Of a stretch of DNA of 64,000 bases, positions 36,979 through 46,030 are shown one piece after another. This DNA is from Marinobacter salarius (GTDB lineage: Bacteria; Pseudomonadota; Gammaproteobacteria; Pseudomonadales; Oleiphilaceae). Positions within the stretch are counted from its first letter, which is position 1; the number at the start of each line of letters is the position of its first letter. Both the position numbers and the translations under genes were made by a program. The stretch is taken from positions 3,968,001-4,032,000 of the forward strand of contig CP007152.1 in the NCBI GenBank assembly GCA_000831005.1, read 5' to 3'. The notes beneath the pieces were generated by a model. The model was not told where the DNA came from. It made no database searches and was given only the letters and a program-made list of their open reading frames with translations.

Positions 36979-37507
36979 TCAGTTGTTGACGCTGGGCCGG
37001 TGGATGGTGAAGGTAATGGTTTCGCCGCTCTTGACGGTAACACCGTTGCTGTCGACGATATTGACGCCTGCATCGTGGGTGCCGCGAAACACATTGCGCA
37101 CCATCACTGTCCCGGAAGCGCTCTGGCCAACCGGTTGGCGTCGAGAGTTACTTCGTACTTGTGGCTGCCCCGAAGGCCAGGTGAACTGGTCACGCGGAAT
37201 TCCACGTCGCCGCTGCCACTGTGGAAGGCCTGGTCATCACCCGGCGCGAGGAAGCGGACGCTGTCGTAGACGGAGCCTTCCTGTTGCACTTTTTCCCGCA
37301 ACCGCTCTGGCTCCCGAACCGCTTCGAGTTTTGGCAGAGTGACCGTGGTGACCGGTTTTACCTTGATCTCCTCAGCAGGGGTGCCTTCCGAGGCTCGTCG
37401 GTATAGGTAACGTTGCCCTGAGCATCCACCTGACGATAGACCTCGGCGGAAACCGGAAGCGCCGCAAGAGCGACAATGCCAGAGAGTAGTGCAAGCCGTG
37501 CGTTCAT
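36979..37507 (-). CDS. DUF4124-domain periplasmic protein (two 1-base deletions)
   Basis: The reading starts MNARLALLSGIVALAALPVSA (signal peptide), then EVYRQVDAQGNVTYTDEP, the DUF4124 signature. The frame breaks near 37390 and again near 37126. Adding one G/C at each restores a continuous 176-aa protein through KPVTTVTLPKLEAVREPERLREK, FHSGSGDVEFRVTSSPGLRGSHKYEV and VNIVDSNGVTVKSGETITFTIHRPSVNN. A gene of this type commonly lies between glnA and ntrB in pseudomonad relatives. Function unknown. Confidence 0.78.
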
Positions 37508-37627
37508 AGAGACAACCTGTCTGATTGTTTTACCCGATTATCAGCGCCAGTCATGAGTATTTCAACGCCATTACCCGGCAGCTTGGTTACATTCCGTTAA
37601 GGCTGGTCGAAATGTGCGGCCGTACAC

Positions 37628-37654
37628 AAAAAAGCCCCGCGCAAGGCGGGGCTT
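37628..37654 (-). terminator. Rho-independent terminator after glnA
   Basis: On the minus strand: aagccccgc / gcggggctt stem, 5-nt loop and a T6 run, starting 29 nt past the glnA stop. Separates glnA from the DUF4124 gene. Confidence 0.88.
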
Positions 37655-37682
37655 CTCTGGGTTGCTGATCCTTACGAACGGA

Positions 37683-39085
37683 TCAGCAGGAGTAGTAGAG
37701 CTGGAACTCGACCGGATGCGTGGTCATGTTCAGTTTCTCAACTTCACCGCGCTTCAGATCGATGTAGCCGGCAATCATGTCCTCGGTGAACACGCCGCCG
37801 CGGGTCAGGAATTCATGATCTTCAGCCAGGCAATCCAGAGCTTCGGACAGGGTTTCAGCAACCTTCGGAATGTTCAGCGCTTCTTCCTTCGGCAGGTCGT
37901 ACAGATCCTTGTCCATGGCATCGCCGGGTGGATCTTGTTCTGGATACCATCCAGGCCGGCCATCATCAATGCAGCGAACGCCAGGTACGGGTTGGCCGCC
38001 GGGTCAGGGAAACGCACTTCGATACGACGTGCTTTCGGGCTGTTCACGTATGGAATACGGATGGAGGCCGAACGGTTACGGGCGGAGTAGGCCAGCATAA
38101 CCGGTGCTTCGTAGCCCGGAACCAGACGCTTGTAGCTATTGGTTGCAGGGTTGGTAAAGGCGTTGATGGCCTTGGCGTGCTTGACGACACCACCGATATA
38201 GTAAAGCGCTGCTTCGCTCAGGCCGGCATAGCTGTCACCTGCGAACAGGTTCTTGCCGTCTTTGCTCAGGGACATGTGTACGTGCATGCCGGAGCCGTTA
38301 TCACCAACCACAGGCTTGGGCATGAAGGTGGCGGTTTTACCGTAGGCGTGGGCCACGTTGTGTACGCAGTACTTGAGAATCTGCACTTCGTCAGCCTTGC
38401 GGGTCAGGGTGTTGGCGCCAACGCCGATTTCACACTGGCCAGCGGTGCCGACTTCGTGGTGATGAACCTCAATTTCCAGGCCCATGGATTCCATAGCGGC
38501 ACACATGGCGCCACGCAGGTCGTGCAGGCTATCCACTGGCGGAACCGGGAAGTAACCACCTTTAACACCCGGGCGGTGACCGATGTTGTTGCGATCGAAG
38601 TCTTCGCCGGATACCCAGGCGGCTTCTTCAGAGTGGATGTGGTAGGAAGCGCCCTGCATATCCACATTCCATTTAACAGAATCGAAAACAAAGAACTCAG
38701 GTTCCGGACCAAACAGGGCACCGTCAGCGATGCCCGTGGACTTGAGGTACTCTTCCGCACGGCGGGCAACGGAGCGTGGGTCACGCTCATAGCCCTGCAT
38801 GGTGGAAGGCTCTACGATGTCACAGGTAATGTTCAGTGTGGTTTCTTCGGTGAACGGGTCCAGCACGGAGGTGCTGTCGTCCGGCATCAGAATCATGTCG
38901 GATTCATTGATGCCTTTCCAGCCGGAGATTGAAGAGCCGTCGAACATCTTGCCGTCGCTGAAAAAGTCCTCGTCCACCTCGGTGGCCGGCAGCGTTACGT
39001 GTTGTTCTTTGCCACGGCTGTCAGTGAATCTCAGGTCGATCCATTTGACTTCGTGTTCCTTGATCAGATCAATCGTCTTGGACAT
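37683..39085 (-). CDS. glnA: Glutamine synthetase, type I (1-base deletion)
   Basis: GlnA condenses ammonia and glutamate to glutamine. The N-terminal beta-grasp and catalytic regions are intact (MFDGSSISGWKGINESDM; EPEFFVFDSVKWN; GSGMHVHMSLSKDGKNLF; NRSASIRIPY). The frame breaks at about 37925 (ccggcg for ccgggcg), after GLDGIQNKIHP. Restored, it continues GDAMDKDLYDLPKEEALNIP, with the adenylylation Tyr in DLYDLP, and gives 467 aa. The 1403-nt span plus one is a multiple of three. Sequence error is likely. Confidence 0.95.
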
Positions 39086-39241
39086 TGTGCATGCTCCGTC
39101 TGTTATCCCGCCGTGCGGGCGATTTCTGTGTACATTGTTGCCGGATCGTTCAGCAGTGCTGACTCCCGATCTTTCTTTCAGGTAGGGCAGCTTAACAAAA
39201 GCTGTTGCGAGTTACCTGCAAATTCGGCTGCTTAAGGTTTA

Positions 39242-39256
39242 GCAATAGCCTTGCCA
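39242..39256 (-). promoter_or_regulatory. Sigma-54 promoter of glnA
   Basis: Minus strand TGGCAAG-N4-TTGC, one mismatch from the -24/-12 consensus TGGCACG-N4-TTGC. It predicts a transcript starting near 39230 with a leader of about 145 nt. Confidence 0.75.
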
Positions 39257-39268
39257 GTTTTTGATGCA

Positions 39269-39285
39269 TGCGCCACAAGTGCGCA
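39269..39285 (-). promoter_or_regulatory. Candidate NtrC-binding site, proximal
   Basis: Near-palindrome tgcgccacaagtgcgca, similar to TGCACC-N5-GGTGCA. It is centred about 47 nt upstream of the predicted glnA start, close to the sigma-54 element. Confidence 0.5.
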
Positions 39286-39383
39286 ATACCAAGGCGTTCG
39301 GGCTGTTTTGGAGCGATATGTGCTGATTGGGTGGCCCTATCGCTCTTTCGTGGTGCGTTAAAACGGTGCGATAGCTGAAATAA

Positions 39384-39400
39384 TGCACCAAAATGATGCA
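39384..39400 (-). promoter_or_regulatory. Candidate NtrC-binding site, distal
   Basis: tgcaccaaaatgatgca matches TGCACC-N5-GGTGCA at 11 of 12 fixed positions. It is centred about 160 nt upstream of the predicted glnA start, a normal enhancer distance. Confidence 0.6.
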
Positions 39401-39452
39401 GATGGGTTGTTGCTTCGATAGGCGTTTTTCTTCATATAAACGCAAGTGAGTT

Positions 39453-39463
39453 TGCTATATACT
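39453..39463 (+). promoter_or_regulatory. Candidate extended -10 promoter of typA
   Basis: tgctatatact followed by a GC-rich discriminator (gcgcgcc). No convincing -35 is present. It would leave a leader of about 170 nt before the typA GTG. Apart from this and the glnA elements, the 558-nt glnA-typA gap shows no gene. Confidence 0.35.
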
Positions 39464-39643
39464 GCGCGCCACTTCATTTTTGCCTCAGGTATTCAGCACA
39501 GACGCTGAGTTTCTTCAGGGGGTATTCGGGCTTCCCGGCCCGACAAATGAAATTCATTTTACGGATTTGAGACGGCATGTAAGGGGCTTTGCGCCTACTG
39601 AAGACCTCTCAGGTCATTCAGTGCATGCTGCAGGATTATAGTT

Positions 39644-41454
39644 GTGATTGATAAACTTCGTAATATCGCCATCATCGCCCACGTTGACCATGGCAAGACC
39701 ACACTGGTTGACCAGCTTCTTCGCCAGTCCGGCACTCTGGATCGCAAAGAGCTCGAAAACGAGCGTGTCATGGACTCCAATGACCAGGAAAAAGAACGTG
39801 GTATTACCATTCTGGCCAAGAACACGGCGCTGAAGTGGCACGACTACGACATCAATATCGTGGACACCCCGGGTCACGCCGATTTCGGGGGTGAAGTCGA
39901 GCGTGTCATGAGTATGGTCGATTGCGTGTTGCTCGTGGTTGACTCTATTGATGGCCCGATGCCACAAACCCGGTTTGTCACCCAGAAAGCGTTTGATGCG
40001 GGCCTGCACCCGATTGTCGTCGTGAACAAGATTGACCGCCCTGGAGCTCGCCCGGACTGGGTAGTGGATCAGGTGTTCGACTTGTTCGACAACCTCGGCG
40101 CCAGCGATGAGCAGCTGGACTTTCCGATTGTCTACGCCAGTGCCCTGAACGGCATTGCCGGAATGGATCACGAAAAGCTGGACGACAACATGGACGCGGT
40201 TTTCCAGGCCATCGTTGATCACGTACCTGCGCCCAACGTCGACCGGGACGGTCCGTTCCAGATGCAGATTTCTCAGTTGGACTACAACAGCTTCCTGGGC
40301 GTTATTGGCATCGGCCGCATTATGCGCGGCAAGATTAAAACCAACTCTCCGGTTACGGCCATTGGTGCCAACGGCAAAAAGCGCCAGGGCCGTATTCTCA
40401 AGATCATGGGCCATTCCGGGCTGCAGCGTGTTGAAGTCGACGAAGCGCAGGCGGGCGACATTATTTGCGTCAGCGGCATGGATGAGCTGTACATCTCTGA
40501 CACCTTGTGTGACCAGGCCAATGTTGAAGCCTTGCCGCCGTTGACGGTGGATGAGCCGACGGTTTCCATGACGTTCCAGGTCAACGACTCACCGTTTTGT
40601 GGCAAGGAAGGTAAGTTTGTCACCAGCCGCAACATCAAAGAGCGTTTGGAAAAAGAGCTGCTGCACAACGTTGCTCTGCGAGTTGAAGAAGGTGAGTCGG
40701 CAGATAAGTTCAAGGTATCCGGCCGTGGCGAGCTGCACCTCTCAGTGTTGATCGAAAACATGCGCCGCGAGAACTTTGAGCTCGCCGTGGGTCGTCCGGA
40801 AGTGGTTATCCGTGAGATCGATGGTGTTAAACAGGAGCCGTACGAAAACGTCATCATCGACATCGAAGAGCAGCACCAGGGTGCGCTTATGGATCAGATG
40901 GGGCTCCGCAAGGGTGAAATGACCAACATGGTGCCGGACGGAAAGGGCCGTATGCGTCTTGAGTATACGATTCCGGCGCGCGGCTGATCGGTTTCCGTAA
41001 CGCCTTCCTGACCATGACCTCCGGTTCGGGTATTTTGACTTCAACCTTCAGCCATTACGGCCCTATTAAGAGCGGTGATGTGACCAGTCGTCAGAACGGT
41101 GTGCTGGTGTCAATGGCAACTGGTGCCGCGCTGACTTATTCGCTGGAAACACTGCAGAGCCGGGGCAAGTTGTTCCTGGATCCCGGCCAGGAAGTGTACG
41201 AAGGTCAGTTGTGTGGTATTCACAGTCGTGACAACGATCTGGTGATTAACCCCACCAAGGGGAAGAAGCTGGACAATATGCGTGCGTCCGGCAAGGACGA
41301 GGTCATCGGCCTGGTGCCGCCGATCAAGCATACCCTTGAGCAGGCTCTGGAGTTCATCGATGAAGATGAATTGGTGGAAGTGACGCCCAAGTCGATCCGC
41401 CTGCGCAAGAAGCTTCTGACCGAGAATGAGCGTAAGCGCGCCCATAAGAAGTAA
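39644..41454 (+). CDS. typA: Ribosome-associated GTPase TypA/BipA (1-base deletion)
   Basis: A translational GTPase acting in ribosome assembly and stress or low-temperature growth. The GTG start gives MIDKLRNIAIIAHVDHGKTTLVDQLL (P-loop residues 12-19), then RGITI, DTPGHADFGGEVERV and NKIDRPGARP. The frame stops at 40987 after EYTIPARG. One added C (ggctgatc to ggcctgatc, about 40984) continues LIGFRNAFLTMTSGSGILTSTFSHYGP and the TypA-specific C-terminus, 603 aa in total. Confidence 0.95.
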
Positions 41455-41472
41455 TCTTCAGTGCGTGATATC

Positions 41473-41507
41473 AAGGGGCGGGCCATCATGGATGGCCCGC
41501 CCCTTTT
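41473..41507 (+). terminator. Rho-independent terminator after typA
   Basis: Long stem aaggggcgggccat / atggcccgcccctt with a small loop and a following TTTT run, beginning 19 nt past the typA stop. Confidence 0.9.
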
Positions 41508-41556
41508 TCGTTGTCTTCAGCTAAACTCCGGTTAAATCCTTTTTCCGGAGCGCCCC

Positions 41557-42519
41557 ATGCTCACCCTGTTCCCCGATATCAAGCCCAACGCCCAGCATCG
41601 CATTGCGGTTGATCCGCCCCATGAGCTGTATGTTGAAGAAAGCGGCAATCCGGATGGTATTCCCGTTCTGGTTGTCCATGGCGGGCCCGGCGGCGGGTGT
41701 GAGGACTATCATCGCCGTTTTTTTGATGCCGAGCGCTACCGGATTATTCTGATGGATCAGCGGGGCGCTGGCCGTTCGAGCCCCCTGGCCGAATTTGCAG
41801 GAAACACCACGCAAAAGCTGGTGGACGATATGGAAACGGTGCGGACCTTTCTTGGGGTGGATCGATGGATACTGTTTGGCGGTAGTTGGGGGTCTACACT
41901 GAGCCTGGTGTATGCCCAGTCGCACCCGGACAGGGTGCTTGGCCTGGTGCTGAGGGGAATTTTTCTTTGCCGGCCCAGGGATATCCACTGGTTCTACCAG
42001 GAGGGCGCGAGCCGCGTATTTCCCGACTACTGGCGCGATTTCCTGGCACCCATTCCTGAGGATGAGCGTGGCGATCTCGTCACGGCCTACTACCGTCGCC
42101 TGACGAGCAGCAACGAACTGGAGCAGATACAGGCCGCCAAGGCGTGGTCCATCTGGGAGGGGCGCTGTGCAACCCTGCATCCGAACCCACGTGTGGTTGA
42201 GCATTTCGGGCATCCCCACGTGGCTATTGCCCTGGCTCGAATTGAATGCCATTACTTCATGAATAATGCGTTTCTGGACGATAATCAGATCGTACGTGAC
42301 GCGGCGTTACTCAAGGATATTCCAGGCATCATTGTCCATGGCCGTTACGATATGGTGTGTCCGCTGGACAATGCTCTGGCTCTGAGCCAGGCCTGGCCGG
42401 AAGCTGACTTGAGGATCATACGGGACGCAGGGCACTCGGCGTCCGAGCCCGCCATTATTGATGCCCTGATGCGTGGCGTCGATGAGGTCGCCGCGAAGCT
42501 TGAAGGTAGGGATACGTAA
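41557..42519 (+). CDS. pip: Proline iminopeptidase
   Basis: A 320-aa alpha/beta hydrolase (peptidase S33) that removes N-terminal proline. The oxyanion motif HGGPGGG is at 41-47 and the nucleophile elbow GGSWGS holds Ser110. The expected Asp is in HGRYDMVCP and the His in RDAGHSASEP. Start LTLFPDIKPNAQHRIAVD is family-typical. It is followed by dtd, as in Pseudomonas. Confidence 0.93.
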   Translation: MLTLFPDIKPNAQHRIAVDPPHELYVEESGNPDGIPVLVVHGGPGGGCEDYHRRFFDAERYRIILMDQRGAGRSSPLAEFAGNTTQKLVDDMETVRTFLGVDRWILFGGSWGSTLSLVYAQSHPDRVLGLVLRGIFLCRPRDIHWFYQEGASRVFPDYWRDFLAPIPEDERGDLVTAYYRRLTSSNELEQIQAAKAWSIWEGRCATLHPNPRVVEHFGHPHVAIALARIECHYFMNNAFLDDNQIVRDAALLKDIPGIIVHGRYDMVCPLDNALALSQAWPEADLRIIRDAGHSASEPAIIDALMRGVDEVAAKLEGRDT

Positions 42520-42600
42520 AGTCACATGAAGAAGGTTGCGGCGAGCCTGGTGCGTGGATAAACTTCGTTCCGAATTTTGAGTCCTTGCGCAGGGAGCTTC

Positions 42601-43063
42601 ATGAAAGGCTGATACAACGGGTTACTCACGCCAGCGTCACCGTCGACAATGAGGTCATCTCCGAGATTGGTTCGGGGCTGTTGTTGTTGCTCGGAGTTGA
42701 GAAATCAGATGACTCCTGCGCGGTGCGGGAACTGTGTCGAAAACTACTCGTCTACCGGGTATTTCCCGACGACCAGGGACGGATGAATCGTAGCCTGCTC
42801 GATACGGGCGGCTCCCTCCTCGTTGTTCCCCAGTTTACGCTTGCTGCTGATACCCGGTCCGGATCCCGTCCGGGATTTTCGGTAGCAGCGGGCCCGGAAT
42901 CTGCCGAAGCCCTGTTTCATGAGTTCGTGGCCTCGTGTGGGTCGGAGATGGGCGCAGATCGGGTTGGCCAGGGGCGGTTCGGCGCGGACATGAAGGTGGC
43001 TTGGTAAACGATGGGCCGGTCACGTTTCTTCTGGAGGTTGGAGGTGTGCCGGGGCGGGGTTGA
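42601..43063 (+). CDS. dtd: D-aminoacyl-tRNA deacylase (two 1-base deletions)
   Basis: DTD hydrolyses D-amino acids mischarged on tRNA. I set the start at the ATG at 42601; the family N-terminus MKGLIQRVTHASV appears when one C is added at about 42609 (ggctg to ggcctg). The core has GLLLLLGVEK, the catalytic SLLVVPQFTLAADTRSGSRPGF and the GADMKV motif. A second break at about 43001 hides the normal end; adding one T gives ADMKVALVNDGPVTFLLEV..., 154 aa. As read, the protein stops early at 43007. Confidence 0.88.
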
Positions 43064-43179
43064 GGTGTCGCCCTATTGCGAGGCATTGCAACGGTCGGTG
43101 GTCCTTTCTGGTGCTGCGCTGGCCGTTGGTGGTGTTTACTACTTCTGATCAGCTAACCAGCTAATCTATCAAGTAGTCG

Positions 43180-43212
43180 AAAACCGGCAGCCTTCGGGCT
43201 GCCGGTTTTTTT
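43180..43212 (+). terminator. Rho-independent terminator downstream of dtd
   Basis: aaaaccggcagcc / ggctgccggttttttt stem with a TTCG tetraloop and a T7 run. It lies immediately upstream of the group II intron 5' end, a typical target context for class C introns. Confidence 0.92.
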
Positions 43213-43215
43213 ATG

Positions 43216-43968
<753 letters not shown>

Positions 43969-44220
43969 CTCTGGCTCTGGCTCTGGTTTCGGAGTTGGCT
44001 CGGGGGGCGTTTCCTGTTCAACGGGGGGCTGGGGTTCGGGCGTTTCGGGCGCCGGTTTGCCGGCCAGGGAAATCTTGATAGCAGGCGCGGAATTAACGGC
44101 GGCGTTTCCGAGCGGTTTCAGTTCAGGAATTCGCTCGGGCGTGGCGATTACCACCACAATTGCAGTGATAACAACGGAAACGAGCAGGAGAAGGCAACGG
44201 ACGGTCTTGCTGGCACCCAT
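43969..44220 (-). pseudogene. tonB: TonB energy transducer, N-terminal fragment
   Basis: Starts MGASKTVRCLLLLVSVVITAIVVVIA (single N-terminal anchor), then the periplasmic Pro/Glu/Lys-rich spacer (PEPQPPVEQETPPEPTPKPEPEPE). After about 84 residues the sequence enters the antisense of the intron, and the C-terminal TonB domain that touches receptors is missing. The frame stays open by chance to 43612. The start overlaps the exbD2 stop. TonB identity rests on the anchor, the spacer and the exbBD context. Confidence 0.7.
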
Positions 44221-44629
44221 CAACTGGCGGGCTCCGTCAGCAGGATGACTTCCTGATAGCCGCTGTCCTCCAGCACACGAAGCAGCGACTCCAGATCAGA
44301 CATGGCAATCTCGCGTTCAGCGGCGATTTTCAACGGGGATTCTTCATCCGGCGCTGGCAATGCTTGGGAAGGCCCTGCGTCGTTACGGTGCGGCCGTCGA
44401 CTTGCCACTCGCCTTTTGCAGTGACGGTGAGATCGGCATAGGGCTGCTCATTACCGGCTTGTTGCCCGGTGCCCGGTAGCTCTGGCAACGGGGTGTCTGA
44501 CAGTTGGCCTGCCACGATAAAGAACATCAGCAGCAGGAATACCAGATTGATGAGCGGCAGGAGAGCGTCCTCGAGACGCTCCATCAATGACTTGCCCGAG
44601 GTAACGGGCGGCGGTACCAGATCCGTCAT
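44220..44629 (-). CDS. ExbD/TolR-family protein, second paralogue with Asn in place of the TM Asp (1-base deletion)
   Basis: A bitopic protein: short cytoplasmic N-terminus and one TM (LLPLINLVFLLLMFFIVAG, about 23-41). The position corresponding to the proton-carrying Asp of ExbD (D25 in E. coli) is Asn28. The frame breaks at about 44371. Adding one C/G joins VTTQG to PSQALPAPDEESPLKIAAEREIAMSDLESLLRVLEDSGYQEVILLTEPAS, 136 aa. It overlaps exbD1 (4 nt) and abuts tonB. Confidence 0.8.
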
Positions 44630-45026
44630 GGCTGCTCCGCAGCGTCAGGGGTGCGCTTCCAGTGCGTGGTAACGCCACTGTCAGTGAGCTGACTGTAGGC
44701 TGGGTGAAATGAGTCAGTTGGGTGGCAGACTCTGTGGCGAGGTTGATTTCGCTGACGCCACCGGCCCGGAGCTGCTGGACCAGACCGTCCACTCCATAGG
44801 TTTCTCCCTGCCAGCGAGCCTGGCCATCACGCTGGATGACCACTTCGGGGATCGGCTCTCCGGTGACTGAACTGGTGTCGCCCGTGCTGTTGCTAAGCTC
44901 CATGAAACTGACCGGCAGCAAACGGCTGGTGAGCATGAAGAACACCAGCAGAATGAAGACCACATCGATCAGTGGGGTGATGCGGATCGGGATCGGGCGT
45001 GCCGGGCGTGGTTCAACCAGTTGCAT
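44626..45026 (-). CDS. exbD: Biopolymer transport protein ExbD (1-base deletion)
   Basis: ExbD of a TonB motor. The N-terminal TM RITPLIDVVFILLVFFML holds the essential Asp (D21). The periplasmic domain includes PIPEVVIQRDGQARWQGETY. The frame breaks at about 44700; one restored base gives ...THFTQAYSQLTDSGVTTHWKRTPDAAEQP, 133 aa, stopping in a 4-nt overlap with the next gene. It starts inside the exbB end. Confidence 0.86.
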
Positions 45027-45813
45027 TGGCCAGGCGACCCTGATGCTCGTCCCCGGAATACTCCACAACGCGCCCGGTCCTGGTGCCGGTGGCCGGTGCC
45101 GACTCATCGTGGGTCTCCAACGCCGATTCGCTTTCCGTTGTGGCGACGGGGACCGAGAGAATGGTAACCAGTGCGCTATTGATGGTTTTCTGGATACGCC
45201 GCAGGCGGAATTCAATCCAGGCGGCCAGTGCGGCAAACGGAATGGCGATAACCAGGCCGGCCGCAGTTGTGGTGAGTGCTTCGTAGATGCCGCCGCTTAG
45301 CTGGGAGGCATTGGCGCGCCCTTCGGTGGCGGCCATGGCTCCAAACGCCTCCATCATGCCCAGAACGGTGCCTAAAAGGCCCAGCAACGGTGCCAGCGCG
45401 GCAATCACTTCGATGATTTTGAGCGGTGCCTCGAACGGCTCGAGGGCTTCATGGGCGTCCCTGGCGACGGACTCCCGAATCTGCTGGGGATCGGTGCCGG
45501 CATTGCGGGCGTTCATGGTGTTGACGATCAAGTGGTGCAGTGGGTTCAGTCGGGCGTATCGGCTTGCGGACCGTTGCAGGTCCTCCGACACGTTGTCGCC
45601 AGGCCTTTGTTGCCATTTTGTAATGGCCTTTTTAAGTTTGGCAGTAAACCTGGGGGCAAAAAAAGTGCCGAATAACATGAGGTAAAGAAAGGTGACAACA
45701 CCTGCCAGGGCAATCGCCAGCAACACAATCATGACGGGGCCGCCCATTTCCAGCAGCTGACTGACCGGGCCGGCGCTGATTCCGGTGGCGTCGGCGAGCA
45801 GGGACTCGGACAT
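45013..45813 (-). CDS. exbB: MotA/TolQ/ExbB proton channel protein
   Basis: A 266-aa inner-membrane ExbB-type protein with three TM segments (about 22-50, 133-158 and 180-200). LKIIEVIAALAPLLGLLGTVLGMMEAF and LTTTAAGLVIAIPFAALAAWIEFRLRR are the conserved pore regions. First gene of a four-gene unit (exbB-exbD-exbD2-tonB) behind a Fur-like box, so an iron-uptake role is likely. Confidence 0.9.
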   Translation of the reverse strand: MSESLLADATGISAGPVSQLLEMGGPVMIVLLAIALAGVVTFLYLMLFGTFFAPRFTAKLKKAITKWQQRPGDNVSEDLQRSASRYARLNPLHHLIVNTMNARNAGTDPQQIRESVARDAHEALEPFEAPLKIIEVIAALAPLLGLLGTVLGMMEAFGAMAATEGRANASQLSGGIYEALTTTAAGLVIAIPFAALAAWIEFRLRRIQKTINSALVTILSVPVATTESESALETHDESAPATGTRTGRVVEYSGDEHQGRLANATG

Positions 45814-45844
45814 TGGGGAAACCTCAGTTAAGAAAATAGGTCTA

Positions 45845-45865
45845 AATAGTAACGATTATCATTGA
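45845..45865 (-). promoter_or_regulatory. Candidate Fur box
   Basis: Minus strand tttcaatgataatcgttacta closely resembles the NATWAT-repeat Fur operator around TGATAATCGTTA. It lies 32-52 nt before the exbB start, where it would overlap a promoter. This implies iron repression of the TonB/Exb unit. Confidence 0.6.
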
Positions 45866-46030
45866 AATTGCAAGTTCTGTAACCTGCTGAAACCCGAGTC
45901 TCTGTTAGACTTACCAATATTAAATCCTCCAGTAATCGACACGTTATCCAGTGAAAAACAGATATTTAGCATTAAGGGACGTCAACCCGAACCTATCCTG
46001 CGTCCATGAAGCGGGAGCCACTCCGCTGTG

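Noticed and set aside
39239..39445. 68-codon minus-strand open frame in the glnA-typA gap
   Set aside because: It overlaps the sigma-54 and NtrC-type sites and resembles no protein.
40984..40987. Programmed frameshift in typA or glnA
   Set aside because: No slippery heptamer is present at the breaks, the same kind of 1-base loss recurs in unrelated genes, and these families are not known to frameshift.
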